Part shown: positions 18,693 through 26,700 of the stretch, piece after piece
Position numbering within the stretch: position 1 is the stretch's first letter
Layout: the number at the start of each line of letters is the position of its first letter
Assembly (NCBI GenBank): GCA_937132065.1
Contig: CAKZNT010000011.1
Span: 1 to 62,672 of the forward strand
Direction: 5' to 3'
From: an uncultured Loktanella sp.
GTDB lineage: Bacteria > Pseudomonadota > Alphaproteobacteria > Rhodobacterales > Rhodobacteraceae
Length of the DNA stretch: 62,672 nucleotides
Translations under genes and position numbers: made by a program
The notes under the pieces: model-generated
Seen by the model: only the letters and a program-made list of their open reading frames with translations
What the model was told of the DNA's origin: nothing
Databases searched by the model: none

Positions 18693-20482
18693 AACGATTG
18701 TCCAATCCCGATGTAAACTTGCACTTCGTCGGCAATGTTATCGCCGCTTGCAGGGGTTCCAATGTCAAGCCGAATAGGGCCGATCCCTGTGTTGTAGCGC
18801 ACCCCGATCCCCGCGCCAGCGTGCCACTGCGATGCCCCGCCAAAGCCGGAGTCAGCGGTAATCTGACCAAAGTCGTAGAACCCGACGACCCCGATTTTGT
18901 CAGTCACCGCATACCGCGCCTCGAGTTGTGCGCCCGCAAACGACAGGCCACCCGTTGTGGTCGTGGTTCCGCCAACTGTCGTCGTGATGCCAAGAGAATC
19001 GTAGGACTGCCCGCGCACCGTGCCGCCACCACCTGAATAAAACAGGAAGTCAGCAGGCGTATCGGTGATGTCGCTGCCAAAGACGGACCCGATCTGACTA
19101 CGGGCCGCAAAGGTTAACTTGTTCCCTTCGCCCACGCTTTTGTAGATGCGCGCATCCGAGAAAACCCGCGCGCCAAACGTGCCGTTGTCCACATTGTAAA
19201 AAGGCGTGGTATCAACGTCGATGTAGTAGCCGTCTTTGGCATCTGTCGGGTTATCGCGCCGTTCAAGCGTTGCGCTCAGCGGCAACGTCAAAAGGGTGTA
19301 AGTCTTTGTGCCAAGGTCGGTAACCTCGCGGGCGGCAAGCACACCGATCCCCGCCGAAAGGTTAATATCTTCGCCAAACGGGCGCGTTAAACCGAATTGC
19401 AAAGCGACCTTGTCGATCAAATAATTCGGCTCGTCGATGCGGCTGATCTCGGCGCGCGAAAACAGATTTGTGTCGGCCCCGTAAACGGCGGGGCGGTCAA
19501 GGCTTGCTCCGATCTTGTAGTCGATGCCACCTGTCTCACCGCCGATGCCAGATATCTCGCCTTCGACGCGAAACCGCTCGGCGCCGCCAAGGAAATTGCG
19601 GTGCAGCCAGTAAGTTGAGACCTTAACCCCTTCAATTGACGAGAGTTCTAGCCCGAACCCGAATCTGCGGGGGCGGCTGTCGACGATTTGCAACTCAATT
19701 GGCAGCGTATTGTTTGGCCCGATATTGTCGGCCTCCACGGCGCTAACGCTATCAAAGGCGCCCGTTGCGCGCAGGCGGCGCTCTGCGTCGCGCAGGTCTT
19801 GGGGGGAGTAAACCTCACCAATAGGGAGGCCCGCGATTTTGGTAATGCGGCTCGCGCGCACCTTGCTGTCGCCCGTAATTGACAGTTCTCCAAACGTAAG
19901 CTGTGGGCCGTTATCTATTGAAATCGCTACATTAAGCAGGGATTGGGCATGTTGCGCGGTGATCTTTTGGCCTGCGGCTTGCGCCTTGGCGTGGCCCGCG
20001 TTTCGCCATGCGTCGATCCCCGCATTGACCGCCTCACCAATGACGTCAGAGCGCGCAAATTCACCTTTTGCAAAGCTTTCGGGCAGCAGAGTGCCAGAGG
20101 GGATCGGGGCGATCGAGACCTCTGCGAAGTTGAAACGGGGGCCGGGATCAACAGAAAAACTGACCCCGCGAATGGCGGTTGGTGCATCAAGAGGGGCGAG
20201 GTTTGACGCCTCTATCCCATTGATTTTAATCGAAATTGTGCCAGCATAATAGCCCTTTGCATAGAGCGCGGTGAGCAGGCGGCGGTAGTCGGCGCGCGCG
20301 GCGGCGACGTAGTCTTGCGGGGCAGGGGTTTCGTCGCTGGACAGCCCCGCAACGAGGGACGCATCGCGCAACGCGGATTTCAACGTGTCATTGCCTGCGG
20401 AAATGTCAAAAGTGACATCCTGCCCCCAAGACATTGTAGGTATCATCATTAGTGCAACTACATGCTGCATCACTCGTTTCAT
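18689..20482 (-). CDS. tamA: Outer-membrane assembly factor TamA
   Basis: A 597-aa BamA-family outer-membrane protein. After a signal peptide (MKRVMQHVVALMMIPTMSWG-Q) come POTRA domains (about residues 25-260, including ALYAKGYYAGTISIKING and FGELSITGD). A 16-strand barrel region follows, with the VRGQSYDSLG motif near residue 490 and a C-terminal GIGQSF, the terminal Phe of barrel signals. ATG at 20482 is chosen because GGGGGCGAG precedes it; a TTG at 20497 is the alternative. A triple GTGCAC motif lies upstream at 20593-20620. It works with TamB, encoded directly after it. Confidence 0.94.
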   Translation of the reverse strand: MKRVMQHVVALMMIPTMSWGQDVTFDISAGNDTLKSALRDASLVAGLSSDETPAPQDYVAAARADYRRLLTALYAKGYYAGTISIKINGIEASNLAPLDAPTAIRGVSFSVDPGPRFNFAEVSIAPIPSGTLLPESFAKGEFARSDVIGEAVNAGIDAWRNAGHAKAQAAGQKITAQHAQSLLNVAISIDNGPQLTFGELSITGDSKVRASRITKIAGLPIGEVYSPQDLRDAERRLRATGAFDSVSAVEADNIGPNNTLPIELQIVDSRPRRFGFGLELSSIEGVKVSTYWLHRNFLGGAERFRVEGEISGIGGETGGIDYKIGASLDRPAVYGADTNLFSRAEISRIDEPNYLIDKVALQFGLTRPFGEDINLSAGIGVLAAREVTDLGTKTYTLLTLPLSATLERRDNPTDAKDGYYIDVDTTPFYNVDNGTFGARVFSDARIYKSVGEGNKLTFAARSQIGSVFGSDITDTPADFLFYSGGGGTVRGQSYDSLGITTTVGGTTTTTGGLSFAGAQLEARYAVTDKIGVVGFYDFGQITADSGFGGASQWHAGAGIGVRYNTGIGPIRLDIGTPASGDNIADEVQVYIGIGQSF

Positions 20483-20592
20483 GCCACTCGCCCCCAAGTT
20501 CGCAATTATTATGCGATTTCTTTACCCTGAATCGCCCGCCATGGATAGAGTCGCGGCGATCACATTTCAGCGGGAAATCCCCTGTTTTATAC

Positions 20593-20620
20593 GTGCACAG
20601 GGCGTGCACCCCACGTGCAC
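20593..20620 (-). promoter_or_regulatory. Triple GTGCAC motif upstream of tamA
   Basis: The palindrome GTGCAC occurs at 20593, 20604 and 20615, exactly 11 bp apart (5-bp spacers), on one face of the helix. On the minus strand it is followed directly by TATAAA (20586-20591), a good -10 candidate for tamA. The same three-fold array with identical spacing occurs at 45559-45586. I do not know the binding protein. Confidence 0.55.
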
Positions 20621-20628
20621 AGAACCGT

Positions 20629-21399
20629 TCAGCGTCCAAATGGTTCCGAGGGATAGGAAACGCCAGCCAGATATAGCCCGTCAGGCGGCGCAACGGGTCC
20701 GCAGGCGGCGCGATCTTTTGCCGCGAGTGCAGCGCTGACATCATCGGGTGTCCATGCGCCCGAGCCAACGCGTTCTAATGTGCCAACAAAGCTGCGCACT
20801 TGATTGTGCAGAAACGAGCGGGCGCGCACGTGAAAATGGTATTCGGTCCCGTTCTCGCGCGGGATCGTTTCGACCCGCAGCGCGTCGAGCGTCTTCACGG
20901 GGCTTTGCGCCTGACACATCGTCGAGCGGAATGTGGTAAAGTCGTGATTGCCTAGCAACCTGTCTGCGCCCGCCTGCATGGCATCGGGATCAAGCGGGTA
21001 TTTGACCTGCCAGACCGTGCCTGTTTCGAATGTAAGAGGCGCGCGGCGGCTGACGACCTTATAGAGATATTGCCGCTCGGTGGCGCCAAAGCGGGCGTGC
21101 CAGTCGTCGGCCACTTTCACGCAGTTCACGATGGCTACGGGTGCTGGCTTGAGGTGGAAATTAAGCGCCTCGGACAGGCGGAACGTATCCCAGTCGCGCG
21201 CAAGGTCGCAGTGCGCCACTTGCCCAAAGGCGTGAACGCCTGCATCCGTGCGCCCTGCGGCGGCAATCGCATGCTCCCCCGCTTGCAGTTTACCTAGCGC
21301 AGCCTCGATCGCGCCCTGAACACTGGGCTGATCCGGTTGACGCTGCCACCCTGCGAATGGCGCGCCGTTATATTCAACTTGGAGGGCGTAACGGGGCAT
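20629..21399 (-). CDS. truA: tRNA pseudouridine(38-40) synthase
   Basis: Converts uridines 38-40 in the anticodon arm of many tRNAs to pseudouridine. The 256-aa protein carries the catalytic motif [17 protein letters not shown] (Asp at about residue 52), an N-terminal [19 protein letters not shown] and the C-terminal [17 protein letters not shown]. The start could be 21405 or 21399; MPRYAL at 21399 fits the family. It is divergent from the YcjX-like gene, which starts about 100 bp away. Confidence 0.96.
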   Translation of the reverse strand: MPRYALQVEYNGAPFAGWQRQPDQPSVQGAIEAALGKLQAGEHAIAAAGRTDAGVHAFGQVAHCDLARDWDTFRLSEALNFHLKPAPVAIVNCVKVADDWHARFGATERQYLYKVVSRRAPLTFETGTVWQVKYPLDPDAMQAGADRLLGNHDFTTFRSTMCQAQSPVKTLDALRVETIPRENGTEYHFHVRARSFLHNQVRSFVGTLERVGSGAWTPDDVSAALAAKDRAACGPVAPPDGLYLAGVSYPSEPFGR

Positions 21400-21500
21400 T
21401 TGCATGCACTAGGGGGAGGATGAAAAGAAATCAATCCCTACACAAGACCCCGCCCACTGCTTATCTACAGGTCAGGGTATGCCAAAAGGATGGGCTAAAC

Positions 21501-22913
21501 GTGGTAATTGCGACAATCGCAGATCAAATTGTGCGCGGCGTTGATGCGGTGACGGATACGCTAAGTGCGCCATTTAGCGAGCCTGTTATCCGGCTGGGGG
21601 TGACGGGACTTAGCCGCGCGGGCAAGACCGTGTTTATCACGTCTTTGGTTGCCAATCTGATGGATCGCGGGCGCATGCCGCAGCTGGTTGCGGCGCGCGA
21701 GGGCGCCATTCGCACCGCGTATTTGCAACCGCAGCCCGATGATACGTTGCCCCGTTTTGCCTATGAAAGCTATCTTGCGCAGTTGACGTCACCGACGCCG
21801 AGCTGGCCAGAGGGCACGCGCCAGATCAGCGAATTGCGCCTGTCGCTCAAGGTGCAACCAACGGGGTTGCTGTCCGGTTTATCTGGTCCGCGCACGGTGC
21901 ATTTGGACATTGTCGATTATCCGGGCGAATGGTTGCTGGATCTGGGCTTGCTAGATTTGACCTATGAGGCGTGGTCCGCAGCCGCGATTGCCCGCGCCAA
22001 GGGCCGCCCGCTCGGTGATGCGTTCTTAAGCGCGTTGGCCGCTATTGATCCTGATGCCGATCTGGACGAGAGCACGGCCAAGGCATTGGCCGCGTCGTTT
22101 ACCGCCCATTTGAATGCCTCGCGCGAGGCCGGATTTTCCGATTGCACCCCCGGTCGGTTCTTATTGCCCGGTGATCTGGCGGGCTCGCCTGTGCTGACGT
22201 TTGCGCCGCTGCCTGCGTATTCGGGTGCGCGAAAGTCGTTGGGCCGCGAATTTGCCCGCCGCTTTGAAAGCTACAAACGCAATGTCGTAAAGCCGTTCTT
22301 TCGCGACCATTTCGCCAAGATCGACAGGCAGGTCGTGCTGGTCGATGTCTTGGGGGCGATCCACGCTGGTCCGCGCGCCGTTGACGATTTGCGCAGCGCG
22401 ATGGCCGCGATTTTGGGTGCGTTCCGTCCGGGTCGCAATGCGTTTTTGACCCGCCTTTTCGCGGGGCGTCGTGTCGAAAAGATATTGTTCGCCGCGACAA
22501 AGGCCGATCATTTGCACCATGCCCAGCATGCCCAGTTGACCGCCATAACTGAGGCATTGGTGCGGGACGCCAAGGATCGCGCCGATTTTGCGGGCGCGCA
22601 GACAGCCGCAATGTCGATTGCCGCACTGCGTGCCACGGTGGAGGAAACTGTTGAGCATCGCGATGGCCCGCTTGATGTTGTGCGGGGCCGATTGTTGGAC
22701 ACGGGCAAGCAGGCCGCGTTTTACCCCGGTAAATTGCCAAGTGACCCTGCCCATTTGCTTGGCCCTGCGCGCGCTGGTGCGCAGACATGGTTGGATGCGG
22801 ATTACTCTGTGATGAGCTTTGCCCCTGCGCACCTCGAGTTGCGTCCGGGTGATGGCCCCCCGCATATTCGCCTTGATAAGGCCGCCCAGTTTTTGATCGG
22901 AGATCGCCTGTGA
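21501..22913 (+). CDS. YcjX-like GTPase (DUF463)
   Basis: A 470-aa P-loop protein of the YcjX/DUF463 family. It has Walker A GLSRAGKTVFITSL at about residues 34-47, the DIVDYPGEWLLDL switch region, and ATKADHL as the guanine-specificity motif. In enterobacteria ycjX and ycjF accompany the phage-shock genes; no psp genes lie here. The start is taken as GTG at 21501 (AAAGGA 10 bp upstream), because homologues begin close to IADQIVRGV; an ATG at 21420 would add 27 unlikely residues. The stop overlaps the start of the next gene. Confidence 0.85.
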   Translation: MVIATIADQIVRGVDAVTDTLSAPFSEPVIRLGVTGLSRAGKTVFITSLVANLMDRGRMPQLVAAREGAIRTAYLQPQPDDTLPRFAYESYLAQLTSPTPSWPEGTRQISELRLSLKVQPTGLLSGLSGPRTVHLDIVDYPGEWLLDLGLLDLTYEAWSAAAIARAKGRPLGDAFLSALAAIDPDADLDESTAKALAASFTAHLNASREAGFSDCTPGRFLLPGDLAGSPVLTFAPLPAYSGARKSLGREFARRFESYKRNVVKPFFRDHFAKIDRQVVLVDVLGAIHAGPRAVDDLRSAMAAILGAFRPGRNAFLTRLFAGRRVEKILFAATKADHLHHAQHAQLTAITEALVRDAKDRADFAGAQTAAMSIAALRATVEETVEHRDGPLDVVRGRLLDTGKQAAFYPGKLPSDPAHLLGPARAGAQTWLDADYSVMSFAPAHLELRPGDGPPHIRLDKAAQFLIGDRL

Positions 22914-23890
22914 AGGGACCAGTTTTGATTGATCTGGACGAGGCCGATGTGGCCCGTCCTGCCGCCGCGCCTGCCGTGCCTGATGTTGCGGATGCCCCAG
23001 CCGCGATGCAAACGGTGGCCGCGATTGCCGCGCGTCGTCCTTCGCGGTTGGCCCGCTGGTTCTGGTCATTGTTGCTCGCGTTGACGGGGTTTGTCGTCTC
23101 TTTGGCGGCGTGGGATTATGTTAACGGATTGCTGGCCCGTTCCCCTGTTTTGGGGATGATCGCGTTCGGGTTGGTTGCGCTGTTCTGCCTTGTGCTTGCG
23201 GGGATTGCCCTCAAGGAAATTGCCGCGTTTGCCCGTTTGCGCCGTTTGGATCATGTGCACGCCGCAGCACTTGAGGCGGTTGGGTCGGGGGATCTGGCTG
23301 CCGCGCGTGGTGTGATCAAGAAGCTGGATCGCTTGTATGCGGGGCGCGAGGATATGACATGGGGCCGTGCCCGTCTGGCCGAGCAATCGGGTGACCTGCT
23401 TGATGCGGACGGGCTGCTGGGGGTGGCGGAAACCACGCTTCTGGCCCCGCTGGACGCCCGTGCGATGCGCGAGGTCGAGGCGGCGGCCCGTCAAGTTGCG
23501 ACTGTGACGGCGATTGTGCCGCTGGCTTTGGCTGATGTGTTTACCGCGCTGACCGCGAACCTGCGGATGATCCGCCGCATTGCCGAGATATATGGCGGCC
23601 GCGCGGGCACGTTTGGAAGCTGGCGGCTGACCCGCACGGTGTTGACACACCTGGTGGCCACGGGTGCTGTCGCGGTCGGGGATGATTTGATCGGCTCGAT
23701 TGCGGGGGGCGGTGTTTTGTCCAAAGTGTCGCGCCGCTTTGGCGAAGGGGTCATTAACGGGGCATTGACGGCGCGTGTCGGAGTTGCCGCGTTAGAAGTC
23801 TGTCGCCCGCTGCCATTTCACGCCCAGCCGCGGCCAAGTGTGACCGCGCTGGTAAAGCGCGCGTTGACGGGGCTTTTCTCGAAGGCCTAG
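22910..23890 (+). CDS. YcjF-like membrane protein (TIGR01620 / DUF697)
   Basis: A 326-aa protein with two adjacent membrane helices near residues 45-105 (FWSLLLALTGFVVSLAAWDY and MIAFGLVALFCLVLAGIALK). A cytosolic C-terminal DUF697 region follows, with ALADVFTALTANLRMIRRIAEIYGGR. It starts with GTG, whose last two bases belong to the TGA of the YcjX-like gene, so the two are almost surely made together. Its stop interlocks with that of the convergent DUF2125 gene (CTAG at 23887-23890). Its role in envelope stress is inferred from the enterobacterial pair. Confidence 0.85.
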   Translation: MKGPVLIDLDEADVARPAAAPAVPDVADAPAAMQTVAAIAARRPSRLARWFWSLLLALTGFVVSLAAWDYVNGLLARSPVLGMIAFGLVALFCLVLAGIALKEIAAFARLRRLDHVHAAALEAVGSGDLAAARGVIKKLDRLYAGREDMTWGRARLAEQSGDLLDADGLLGVAETTLLAPLDARAMREVEAAARQVATVTAIVPLALADVFTALTANLRMIRRIAEIYGGRAGTFGSWRLTRTVLTHLVATGAVAVGDDLIGSIAGGGVLSKVSRRFGEGVINGALTARVGVAALEVCRPLPFHAQPRPSVTALVKRALTGLFSKA

Positions 23891-24876
23891 CGCAGGCGCG
23901 GCGCAGGACCAACGGGGATCGGCCCGACTGACATCAGGCCGTTTTGAAAGCTGACGGGCAGGGACAGATCGTTTGACCCACCCGCAAGCAGCCCCGCCAT
24001 ATTGCGGATGGTTTGCACGAGCCCGGCATCAATTGCGCCGATTTTCACGGCCATATCAAGAAGTTGCTGCCAGTTTTGGGCGTCGAGTGTGATGCGTCCT
24101 GTCGGAATGCCCGCGCGATCAATTGTGATCTCGCCTTGCGCGCGAAGCTGCATCGTTCCCCATGTCAGGGTCATGCCATTGAGGGTGAGGGCGTCCATGC
24201 GCGGCACGTCGCGCGCCGTCAGCGCGTGGCGGTCAAGGGGGCGATCAAGGGTGACATTTGCGTCAATAGTCACTTGGGTGAATGTCGCAGGCAGATTGGA
24301 TGTCGGGTCAAGCAGTTGGCGTAGGGCCAATGGCGGCGCCAGATCGTCAAGGTCGGCATAAACGTCATAGGCGTTTTGCGTGGTGTCAGCGGGGCGCAGC
24401 GCCACGAGGCCGCTTGTGATCGAGAGCAATTGTCCCGCATCAATATCGACAGTCAGCGGCCCTGTTTCAGCGGTAAAATTCGCAAGAGCGAGGCTTGTGC
24501 TGGCCGCCACGGTTGCGCTTGCCTTCAGACCATCAGACCCGATGTCAAAGGTCTGTCCCGCAAGCGTGACCTGCTGGCGCTCGGGGAAGGCAAGGATAAC
24601 CGCATTGGGGCGATAGGACAGCGAGAGCGCTTGCACAAAGGGCGCGGTCCAGACAACCCCTTTGTCGGGTGTGGCAAGTGTCAGGTCGGACGCCGTGGTG
24701 TCAAAGCGGGACGGAAACCCGCGCGTGCCGATGTCGGAGGTATCAAACTGCCAACCATCGTCTTGCATGTTGCCGATCTGCACGGTGATCCCATTGGAGA
24801 GGGCGCGCGCGCCGACAAACCAATAAGCACTATAAATTGCGGCCAGAGCCAGCACGATGAAAGTCAGCCTACGCAT
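23887..24876 (-). CDS. DUF2125 exported protein
   Basis: A 329-aa protein with an N-terminal signal or anchor (MRRLTFIVLALAAIYSAYWFV) and the beta-rich body of DUF2125, a family of unknown function largely restricted to alphaproteobacteria. GTRGFPSRFDTTASDLTLATP near residue 50 is the typical segment. It probably lies in the periplasm. It is divergent from the ChaC-type gene with a 63-bp gap. Confidence 0.88.
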   Translation of the reverse strand: MRRLTFIVLALAAIYSAYWFVGARALSNGITVQIGNMQDDGWQFDTSDIGTRGFPSRFDTTASDLTLATPDKGVVWTAPFVQALSLSYRPNAVILAFPERQQVTLAGQTFDIGSDGLKASATVAASTSLALANFTAETGPLTVDIDAGQLLSITSGLVALRPADTTQNAYDVYADLDDLAPPLALRQLLDPTSNLPATFTQVTIDANVTLDRPLDRHALTARDVPRMDALTLNGMTLTWGTMQLRAQGEITIDRAGIPTGRITLDAQNWQQLLDMAVKIGAIDAGLVQTIRNMAGLLAGGSNDLSLPVSFQNGLMSVGPIPVGPAPRLR

Positions 24877-24939
24877 TGTTCCCCCTTGGCGTCACGTTTG
24901 TCGCGTGTTTATAGAGACAAAAGTGAAAGGACCAGCAAC

Positions 24940-25467
24940 ATGGCGCTTTGGGTATTTGGATATGGATCACTTCTTTGGAATCCGGGGTTCGCGCCTGCGG
25001 GGAAAACCAAGGCGGTGCTCAAGGGATACCATCGCAGCTTTTGCATGTTGTCGATCCATCACCGTGGCACGGTCGAAAATCCGGGCCTTGTCCTTGCGCT
25101 TGATGCGGTGAACGGCGGGCAGTGCACTGGCGTGGCGTTTCAGGTGAAGCCCGAGGAAGAAGCCGAAGTGCTTGCCGCTTTGCGTGCCCGCGAATTGGTG
25201 TCTTCCGCCTATGTCGAGCGCCACGTGATGCTAGATACCGAAGATGGTCAGATAGAGGCATTGGCCTATGTCATCGAACCAAGCCATGAGCAATATTGCC
25301 AGTTTGACCTTGAGAAACAGGCGCAGATGATTGCGGGGGCTGTTGGCGGGCGTGGGCCGAACCCCGAATATCTATATAATACCGCCTCGCACCTGACGCT
25401 GATGGACATTCGCGACGATGATATGACGTGGCTTGTCGGGCGCGTTAAGGAAATCGCGCAGGCGTGA
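24940..25467 (+). CDS. chaC: Gamma-glutamylcyclotransferase, ChaC type
   Basis: A 175-aa enzyme that cleaves the gamma-glutamyl bond of glutathione, giving 5-oxoproline and Cys-Gly. The substrate-binding motif VFGYGSLLWNPGF lies at residues 4-16 and the catalytic glutamate is in the YVIEPSH region. The start at 24940 has GAAAGGA 9 bp upstream; the open frame upstream to 24376 is only the antisense of DUF2125. The frame of the next gene overlaps its 3' end, but that gene's likely start is 82 bp downstream. Confidence 0.9.
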   Translation: MALWVFGYGSLLWNPGFAPAGKTKAVLKGYHRSFCMLSIHHRGTVENPGLVLALDAVNGGQCTGVAFQVKPEEEAEVLAALRARELVSSAYVERHVMLDTEDGQIEALAYVIEPSHEQYCQFDLEKQAQMIAGAVGGRGPNPEYLYNTASHLTLMDIRDDDMTWLVGRVKEIAQA

Positions 25468-25549
25468 TCGCGCGCCCTATCGGAATTTATTTGGGTTTCA
25501 AGGAGCCTTTGCCTATGGTGAGCAAAACACCAATGCCGAGGGCCATTTT

Positions 25550-26698
25550 GTGGTAACTGAGACAGCCGAGATCGAAGCAGAACCGCAGTTTTCGCAACCC
25601 GTGCGCCAGATCACATCCATGATGATCGCGCTCGCGCTGGTCTGTGCGGGGCTTTATATCGGTTTCGCGCAGATCACGGCGATTTTCTGGTCAAATCCCT
25701 ATTTGAACGGCGCGATCCTGATCGTGTTCATCTTGGGGGTGCTGTCGTGCTTTGGGCAGGTGGCCCAATTGATGCGCTCTGTCCAGTGGATCGAAGGGTT
25801 CGCCCGCCAAAAGCTTGGCTATGATGGCGTAAAAGCGCCGAGCCTTTTGGCCCCGCTTGCGACGTTGTTACGCTCGCGCGGCGCACGGATGCAACTGTCG
25901 TCTTCGTCTGCGCGTTCGATCCTCGAGTCGGTTGCCCAGCGGATTGATGAGGACCGCGAGATCACCCGCTATATCGGTAACACACTGATTTTCCTTGGAC
26001 TTTTGGGGACGTTTTACGGATTGGCCACAACCGTGCCTGCATTGGTCGAGACAATTCGGTCATTGAATCCAGCCGAGGGTGAGGATGGCGCGGACATTTT
26101 TGGCCGCTTGCAACAAGGTCTTGAGAGCCAGTTGGGCGGTATGGGCACGGCGTTTTCATCCTCTCTTTTGGGGCTGGCAGGGTCACTGGTTGTTGGCCTG
26201 TTGGAGCTATTTGCCTCGCACGGGCAGAACCGGTTTTACCGCGAATTGGAGGAGTGGTTGTCGACAATCACCCGTCTGGGTTTTGCCTCTGGCGAGGAGC
26301 AAAGCGGCGAAACGGCGGTCATGATCGAGTTTTTCGAGCATATGGCGGGGCAGTTCGAAGCCCAGCAAACCGCCACCGCCCAAAGCCAAGCCGCCCTAGA
26401 GGACCGCATGATTGCCGCCTTGGCCAAGATCAGTAGCGGCGGCAACAGTGATGCCCTGCTTGAACGGGTGGTTGATGGCCAAGAGCGTCTGCTTGCCAAG
26501 TTGCAAGATAGCGGTGTTGACGGCATTGATGCCGAAAGCCGCATGCGTTTGCGCTCGATTGATGTGCAGATGTTGCGCATTCTGGAAGAGATGTCGGCGG
26601 GGCGTCAGGAAACGATTGCCGATCTGCGTAGCGACATTGCAGGCCTGACCCGCGCGGTGCGCACTGGCCGTAATCGTCCGCCAAGCGGGGGCAATTAA
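25550..26698 (+). CDS. MotA/TolQ/ExbB-family proton-channel subunit
   Basis: A 382-aa membrane protein with four predicted helices at about residues 20-42, 49-70, 139-162 and 200-222. The last two carry the MotA/ExbB/ZorA-type pore text TLIFLGLLGTFYGLATTVP and MGTAFSSSLLGLAGSLVVG. A cytosolic, charged, helix-rich tail of about 150 residues follows. GTG at 25550 is the likely start because the frame's ATG at 25433 would lie inside chaC. The next gene starts 3 bp after the stop and encodes the matching MotB-like partner. Family membership is clear; the process driven by the proton flow is unknown. Confidence 0.8.
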   Translation: MVTETAEIEAEPQFSQPVRQITSMMIALALVCAGLYIGFAQITAIFWSNPYLNGAILIVFILGVLSCFGQVAQLMRSVQWIEGFARQKLGYDGVKAPSLLAPLATLLRSRGARMQLSSSSARSILESVAQRIDEDREITRYIGNTLIFLGLLGTFYGLATTVPALVETIRSLNPAEGEDGADIFGRLQQGLESQLGGMGTAFSSSLLGLAGSLVVGLLELFASHGQNRFYRELEEWLSTITRLGFASGEEQSGETAVMIEFFEHMAGQFEAQQTATAQSQAALEDRMIAALAKISSGGNSDALLERVVDGQERLLAKLQDSGVDGIDAESRMRLRSIDVQMLRILEEMSAGRQETIADLRSDIAGLTRAVRTGRNRPPSGGN

Positions 26699-26700
26699 CC

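Noticed and set aside
24376-24939. N-terminal extension of the ChaC-type protein
   Set aside because: The extension is the antisense of the DUF2125 gene; a good ribosome site and the family N-terminus place the start at 24940.
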